Positions 45,401-48,400 of a stretch of 64,000 nt of DNA are shown piece after piece (position 1 is the first letter of the stretch; each line of letters begins with the position of its first letter). A model generated the notes under the pieces. It was not told where the DNA came from and searched no databases. It saw only the letters and a list, made by a program, of their open reading frames with translations. The DNA comes from Telmatactis stephensoni (lineage: Eukaryota; Cnidaria; Anthozoa; Actiniaria; Isophelliidae). Both the position numbers and the translations under genes were made by a program. The stretch is from assembly GCA_029948255.1 (NCBI GenBank), contig JALIZF010001482.1, positions 248,001 to 312,000 of the forward strand. Direction: 5' to 3'.

Positions 45401-48400
45401 TAAAACAGGGTCTGGATGGGGTTAACCGACTAGCGACAAACGGACAAAAAAATTTACTGATTTCCGACAAAAAAATATTGACTGATTTCTACCAACATTA
45501 AATAATTATTTATGGAACCTAGCTAGTGCTTTGACCTCCTTTCCGGCCTGGGCATAGATCCGGCAAGTCAAGATACCAATTTCAATTGTTTTTAATTCTG
45601 ACAATTCCTGGCTTCATGATACTTATACATTTGTACTGTTTCATCTCATTCTACAGGGAATTATAAGGGAAAATTCTTCCTTCCTTCCTTCCTTCCTTCC
45701 TTCCTTCCTTCCTTCCTTCCTTCCTTCCTTCCTTCCTTCCTTCCTTCCTTCCTTCCTTCCTTCCTTCCTTCCTTCCTTCCTTCCTTTCTTCTTTCCTTCC
45801 TTCCTTCCCTCTTCCTTTATACTGTCAGTATGCAAGGAAAAATTTAAATTACGGAATTAAGTCTTAAAACAGGGTCTGGATGGGGTTAACCGACTAGCGA
45901 CAAACGGACAAAAAAATTTACTGATTTCCGACAAAAAAATATTGACTGATTTCTACCAACATTAAATAATTATTTATGGAACCTAGCTAGTGCTTTGACC
46001 TCCTTTCCGGCCTGGGCATAGATCCGGCAAGTCAAGATACCAATTTCAATTGTTTTTAATTCTGACAATTCCTGGCTTCATGATACTTATACATTTGTAC
46101 TGTTTCATCTCATTCTACAGGGAATTATAAGGGAATTATAACGATAAATAGCACTTTTATAAATATATTTGTAATATTTCGGCGATGGTTTAACTTAATG
46201 TTTTTCAAATGATTAACCTATATATATTTAGACAACCGACAAAGAACGAAGATTTTAACCGACAACCGACATGCGAATCCCCCATCCAGACCCTGTTAAA
46301 ACTGTGTTTATTGCTCCTACTTTTGCTATTCCTCTGTGGCTTGCTTATTTAGTAAAACCTACTTACCACGCTGTCATGGTATGCTTCTATTGTCCAGTTG
46401 CCTTTTAGAGCGTAATCATCTAGATGCAAAACTTTTGAAATCATTCCTATTTAAAATGAAAAGACCCGTATGTTATTGTATATTTGTTACGACGGAAAAG
46501 AAGGACGAGGGGGGAAATTAAGTCTGTTTATTAGATCGGTGTGTAGATGTCTAAAGAGTGTGAATAGACGTTTCCAGATCTCACATTTGACCACCGAAAA
46601 ATAGATTCAAAGCGATCCAGGCTGGGGTTTTGTAAATGTATGGATCTGAAACTCCCTGCTTCGACTCGAATCTTTTTGCTAACGTGGTCAGTCATGTGAA
46701 TTCAGGAAAGATCTAAAGCACCTCTGATATCTTTCCTAGTGATATCATCATTCATTACAAGTCCTTTTTGTAAATATCCTGTAATGTATAGTTTTAATTG
46801 TTTGAAATCCTTTCACTCACCAGTATCGGTGGTCAAATCTTTCCATTGTTGCACTCGTATTCCTTGAGGATTCTATTGCAAGATCACAAACTTAGCATTC
46901 TATACTATTGATTGAAATACTAAAACATAGAAACTACTAAAATTATAGTACAGCTAATATAACAGAAATATCTCACCTTTAGTATGACAGAAATCTGTAA
47001 GGAAAAGAGAAGATATCTCTGAAGATAGTCTAAACCATTATCAATAAAACTATTCATGCAGTGCAATAATAAATCTAATGAAAATCAATTTTTCTGTTGA
47101 AAATCAGTGACGGCATCATAATAAAAAGCCTTTGAATTGGATATGTCCCAGCGCGTGATTAAAATACCTCCACAAAAATATCAACGCGAGGGAAAAAGCA
47201 CATTGAAGCAGTCTTACCTTGTATGGTTCAATTTTATCCTTGGTTCAATTTTTATTTTCCTTTGTTTTTGTGCATAGTAATGCATGATAATGATTATATA
47301 ACAAAGAAAAAAATCGTACCGATTATAAATTCAAACCATAGCATATATATAATTTTTTTTGTTTTGTTTGGGGGCGGGGCTAGTCACGTGATGACGCTAC
47401 AAACGTGGGCAGAAATGGGCGTATTCCAAAGTACTTTATAAAAATTGTGGGGGAGGGCTTGGGACGAATCTACCGTCTCTACGGCCCATGACTTTGTAAG
47501 GATAATGTAAACGCGTACCTTACGTTTCGTTGGGTACAGGTTGAAGTCAAGAGGTATCACACGGATATTCACTAAAATAGTAAATAACCATATCATTATT
47601 GAACACCTACAATGTATCTTGCAATCATTAGAAATACAGAGACAGACAAAGACTGATGGATAAATTGATAAAGGGAGATAAAAGAGGTTTACTAGGAAGA
47701 CAGAGGCATCACATTCAACCGTACAATCAGATTGATGTAAATGCCCCAGCATTCCCGAAGTGGTAGTTGATTGGTTTGTATAGGTAATCATACGGTTTCG
47801 AGTTCAATTTGGAATTGATTTGCACGAGTGTGTTTTTCAAAGAGGATCAAAATTGCACGACCCCGTAGGGCGAGTGCAATTTGAGCTCTTTGAAAAACAC
47901 ACAAGTGCGAACTAATTCCAAATTGAACGAGAAATCGTATGATTACCTTTTAATAATATACATGAAAAAAATCGAGAAAAGAAACGGTGATTTTTAAGGA
48001 AATCAAATAAAATCTCAAGAAGAAAACTTTAAGCGCGCGCTCGTTGAGATGTGATGGCGTCAGTGGCGCGCGCAAGTCATCAAAAATTGTTTAACTGACA
48101 ACCAGATCCTCATAGTTTTTGCCATTTTTTGCCAAACAAACATGTACTTTAAGTATAGTTCTCATCCTCATTAATTATTCACGAGGTATCTGGCCAATCC
48201 TTGTTCGTAATTCGTACCACGTGCAGTAACTGGAAATTGTAGGAAGTCTATACTCGGCTGCGCATCGGACTGGAACTAATTGCGCGGACTTGAAATCCCG
48301 TCCAGTCCTCATTGTCGGACTTGAAATATTACGTAATCATACGGTTTCGAGTTCACTTTGGAATTAATTTGCACGAGTGTGTATTTCAAAGAGCATCGAA

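Noticed and set aside
45169..45403. ORFs with PSFLPSFL repeats and, on the other strand, GRKE repeats
   Set aside because: Translation of the CTTC microsatellite.
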